Below, piece by piece: positions 62,714 through 64,000 of a stretch of DNA of 64,000 nucleotides. The stretch lies in the NCBI RefSeq assembly GCF_038024875.1, contig NZ_CP136136.1, positions 2,480,001 through 2,544,000 on the forward strand, given 5' to 3'. The DNA is from Gordonia rubripertincta. Its GTDB lineage: Bacteria > Actinomycetota > Actinomycetes > Mycobacteriales > Mycobacteriaceae. The notes beneath the pieces were generated by a model. That model saw nothing but the letters and a program-made list of their open reading frames with translations, was not told the origin of the DNA and ran no database searches. The first letter of the stretch is position 1. Each line of letters opens with the position of its first letter. Both the position numbers and the translations under genes were made by a program.

Positions 62714-62729
62714 GGCTCCCGTGGGAGCC
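62714..62729 (+). terminator. Hairpin after the SDR pseudogene
   Basis: GGCTCCC-GT-GGGAGCC, 7 bp perfect with a 2-nt loop, 11 nt after the SDR stop. Marks the likely end of the P450 operon before the GntR gene. Confidence 0.6.
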
Positions 62730-62838
62730 GAGCTGAGCCGGGGCTCCTGCGATAGGGTCGACCCACGGTGCAGCACGTAGAACAGACCGCCGCCGGCGGC
62801 ACCAGTCGTCTCCGGCAGGGTCGACAGGCGAGGTGGTA

Positions 62839-63582
62839 GTGACGGAGTCAGCACAACCGATCGGGCTCGGGGCGGTCTCGGTACCTCGTCCTGCCGATGT
62901 CTTCGCCGAGACGCTTCGCCACAGAATCCTTGATGGTGACATCCCGGTGGGCTCGATGCTGCCTGCTGAGCGTCAACTGGTCGAAGACAGCGGGCTGACG
63001 CGCTCCGCGGTGCGCGAAGCCCTGGCCCAACTGCAGCGTGAAGGGCTGATTGCGGTGAGAACGGGTCGGCGCGGCGGTTCGGTGGTGACCCGCCCGACCG
63101 CCTCGGAGGTCTTGCGCTCGGTTCGGCTGAACCTCGAAGGCTGGGCTCCGAGCAGTGAGATGCTGATGGAATCGCGGGTCGCGATCGAGCCGTGGTGCGC
63201 TTACTTCGCCGCCGAACGCCGCTCTGAGGGAGACCTGGCCGAACTGCGCGAGATCAACGAGCGCACCGCCCGGGCGCTCGAAGGTCACGGAGATTTCGTC
63301 GAATGCAAGGTCGCCTGGCACAGTGCGGTGTCGCGGGCCGGTCGCAACGAGGTTCTGTTCACGCTGGTCGAAGCCGTCTCACGTGCTGCATACCGGCAGT
63401 TCGATCGGACCACACTGCAGGGTGAGGACGCCGATTCCCGTCTCCGGTCGCTGCAGGTGCACGAGGCGGTCACCGACGCGATCGCCCGGCAGAAGCCGGG
63501 GCTGGCCTTCAAGCTGATGGGCAACCATCTCAATGCTCCGTCGATCGTCGACGAGTTCCCGGACGGCCCTGTGACCGACTGA
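62839..63582 (+). CDS. GntR/FadR-type transcriptional regulator
   Basis: A 247-residue regulator with an N-terminal winged helix (about 18-85: PADVFAETLRHRILDGDIPVG, then LTRSAVREALAQLQREGLIAVRTGRRGG) and a C-terminal FCD-type ligand domain (about 95-235: MESRVAIEPWCAYFAAERRSEGDLAEL). GAGG lies 5 nt before the GTG at 62839. It is the only regulator in the island and probably binds the GGTCRTACC sites at its promoters. The effector may be an acyl-CoA or pathway acid (inference). Confidence 0.93.
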   Translation: MTESAQPIGLGAVSVPRPADVFAETLRHRILDGDIPVGSMLPAERQLVEDSGLTRSAVREALAQLQREGLIAVRTGRRGGSVVTRPTASEVLRSVRLNLEGWAPSSEMLMESRVAIEPWCAYFAAERRSEGDLAELREINERTARALEGHGDFVECKVAWHSAVSRAGRNEVLFTLVEAVSRAAYRQFDRTTLQGEDADSRLRSLQVHEAVTDAIARQKPGLAFKLMGNHLNAPSIVDEFPDGPVTD

Positions 63583-63600
63583 GCGGACATGGGTCGGCTA

Positions 63601-63643
63601 TTGCCCCTGGGCCCTCGCTTCCGCTACTTTATGGTCATACCAT
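63601..63643 (+). promoter_or_regulatory. Promoter with GntR-type operator ATGGTCATACCAT
   Basis: -35 TTGCCC (63601-63606), 18 bp, -10 TACTTT (63625-63630), then the near-perfect palindrome ATGGTCATACCAT (63631-63643) over the expected transcription start: a classic repressor position. It drives the small gene at 63668. Confidence 0.7.
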
Positions 63644-63667
63644 TTAGTTGTTGAGGAGGTGGCGGTC

Positions 63668-63919
63668 ATGGCCAGAAGTGCGACGGTGGGGCACGCCGAC
63701 GAGTTGATCCGGTTCGCCCGCGCCTGGGCGCCGTTCGGTGGTCCGGGTGACGAGGTGTTCGTGACTTTCGGTGTCGGTCAAGCGGAGTTCTACCAGCGGG
63801 TGATGTCTGCGCTCGCCACGAATTCCGGCGGTCTGCCGGTTTGTGAGGCAGCGGATCTGCAGCGGCACTGCCGTCGGCAGCTCGCGCTTCTGCGCGCCGG
63901 GGCTCGGCCGAGTCGTTGA
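63668..63919 (+). CDS. Small protein, DUF3263-like
   Basis: An 83-residue protein whose core (GHADELIRFARAWAPFGGPGDEVFVTFGVGQAEFYQRVMSAL, marked here by its ends only) resembles the DUF3263 helix-turn-helix-like small proteins of mycobacteria. The C-terminus is Arg-rich. ATG at 63668 with GAGGAGG 8 nt upstream. It lies under a strong promoter covered by the GntR-type operator. Role unknown; possibly a small DNA-binding accessory. Confidence 0.65.
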   Translation: MARSATVGHADELIRFARAWAPFGGPGDEVFVTFGVGQAEFYQRVMSALATNSGGLPVCEAADLQRHCRRQLALLRAGARPSR

Positions 63920-63945
63920 CCGGTTCCGATAAAGGTCGTACCATT
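63916..63945 (+). promoter_or_regulatory. Promoter with GntR-type operator AAGGTCGTACCATT
   Basis: -35 TTGACC (63916-63921), 17 bp, -10 TACCAT (63939-63944). The -10 box lies inside the operator copy AAGGTCGTACCATT (63932-63945), so bound repressor would block RNA polymerase. Confidence 0.65.
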
Positions 63946-63974
63946 CAGCCATTATTCGACTGTGGAGGTGTGCC

Positions 63975-64000
63975 GTGGCAGGTGTGTGGTTCGACGAGTT
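63975..64000 (+). CDS. Start of a gene cut by the right edge
   Basis: A GTG at 63975 with GGAGG 6 nt upstream begins a frame reading VAGVWFDE before the window ends. Too short to identify; it is the next gene of the GntR-controlled island. Confidence 0.55.

Overview
The window is high-GC DNA from a mycolic-acid actinomycete (order Mycobacteriales), most like Gordonia or a close relative. This is inferred from gene content: an antigen-85-like mycolyltransferase, a resuscitation-promoting factor under a c-di-AMP riboswitch, SepH, an Eis-type acetyltransferase and CspB. The gene order from about 10.6 to 43.4 kb also recalls Mycobacterium tuberculosis Rv0863 to Rv0884c, from memory: small ORF, moaC, mog, moaE, rpf, moaD, moaA, membrane protein, cspB, DUF2771, MFS, DUF3027, DUF2530, MarR, SpoU methylase, small membrane protein, sepH, serC. 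No tRNA, rRNA, CRISPR array, transposase or prophage gene was seen.

Layout. 0-1.9 kb: a two-component system (kinase cut by the left edge). 1.9-5.8 kb: an allantoin/ureidoglycine gene pair under an IclR regulator, with a shrunken remnant of the aminohydrolase gene nearby. 5.9-10.5 kb: two tandem receptor Ser/Thr kinases, each ending in a seven-repeat RCC1-type propeller. 10.6-18.1 kb: molybdopterin genes interleaved with rpf and cspB. 18.1-24.3 kb: DUF2771, MFS, DUF3027 and a large sacsin/Hsp90-type ATPase. 24.5-34.8 kb: acyl-CoA dehydrogenases, a hydroxyacyl-CoA kinase-like protein, hemerythrin, PAP2, a PQQ-propeller membrane protein, a frameshifted MpaB-type oxygenase and two TetR regulators. 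34.8-43.4 kb: purine permease, MarR, Eis, SpoU methylase, SepH and SerC. 43.7-45 kb: a mycolyltransferase gene broken by an in-frame amber codon.

45-64 kb is an accessory catabolic island. A divergent promoter at 49.3 kb drives leftward a PPDK-like ATP-grasp/swivelling-His protein, ferredoxin, ferredoxin reductase and epoxide hydrolase. Rightward it drives a cytochrome P450, aldehyde and alcohol dehydrogenases, an ADP-forming acyl-CoA synthetase, two APH-fold kinases, a swivelling-domain protein fused (across an apparent frameshift) to a large unassigned domain, a tyrosine-phosphatase-like protein, an AttH/CrtC-like protein and a broken SDR. A GntR/FadR regulator closes the island. Three copies of GGTCRTACC sit at its promoters (49.28, 63.63 and 63.93 kb). 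I read this as P450 oxidation combined with phosphoryl-transfer activation of an unknown alcohol or terpenoid-like substrate; this is the best candidate for an undescribed system.

Other points: a 57-bp double-hairpin repeat occurs twice, both times between convergent genes; about nine genes appear leaderless, with a -10 hexamer 6 or 7 nt before the start codon; and several genes carry single-base indels or amber codons, so either real decay or sequence error must be considered.
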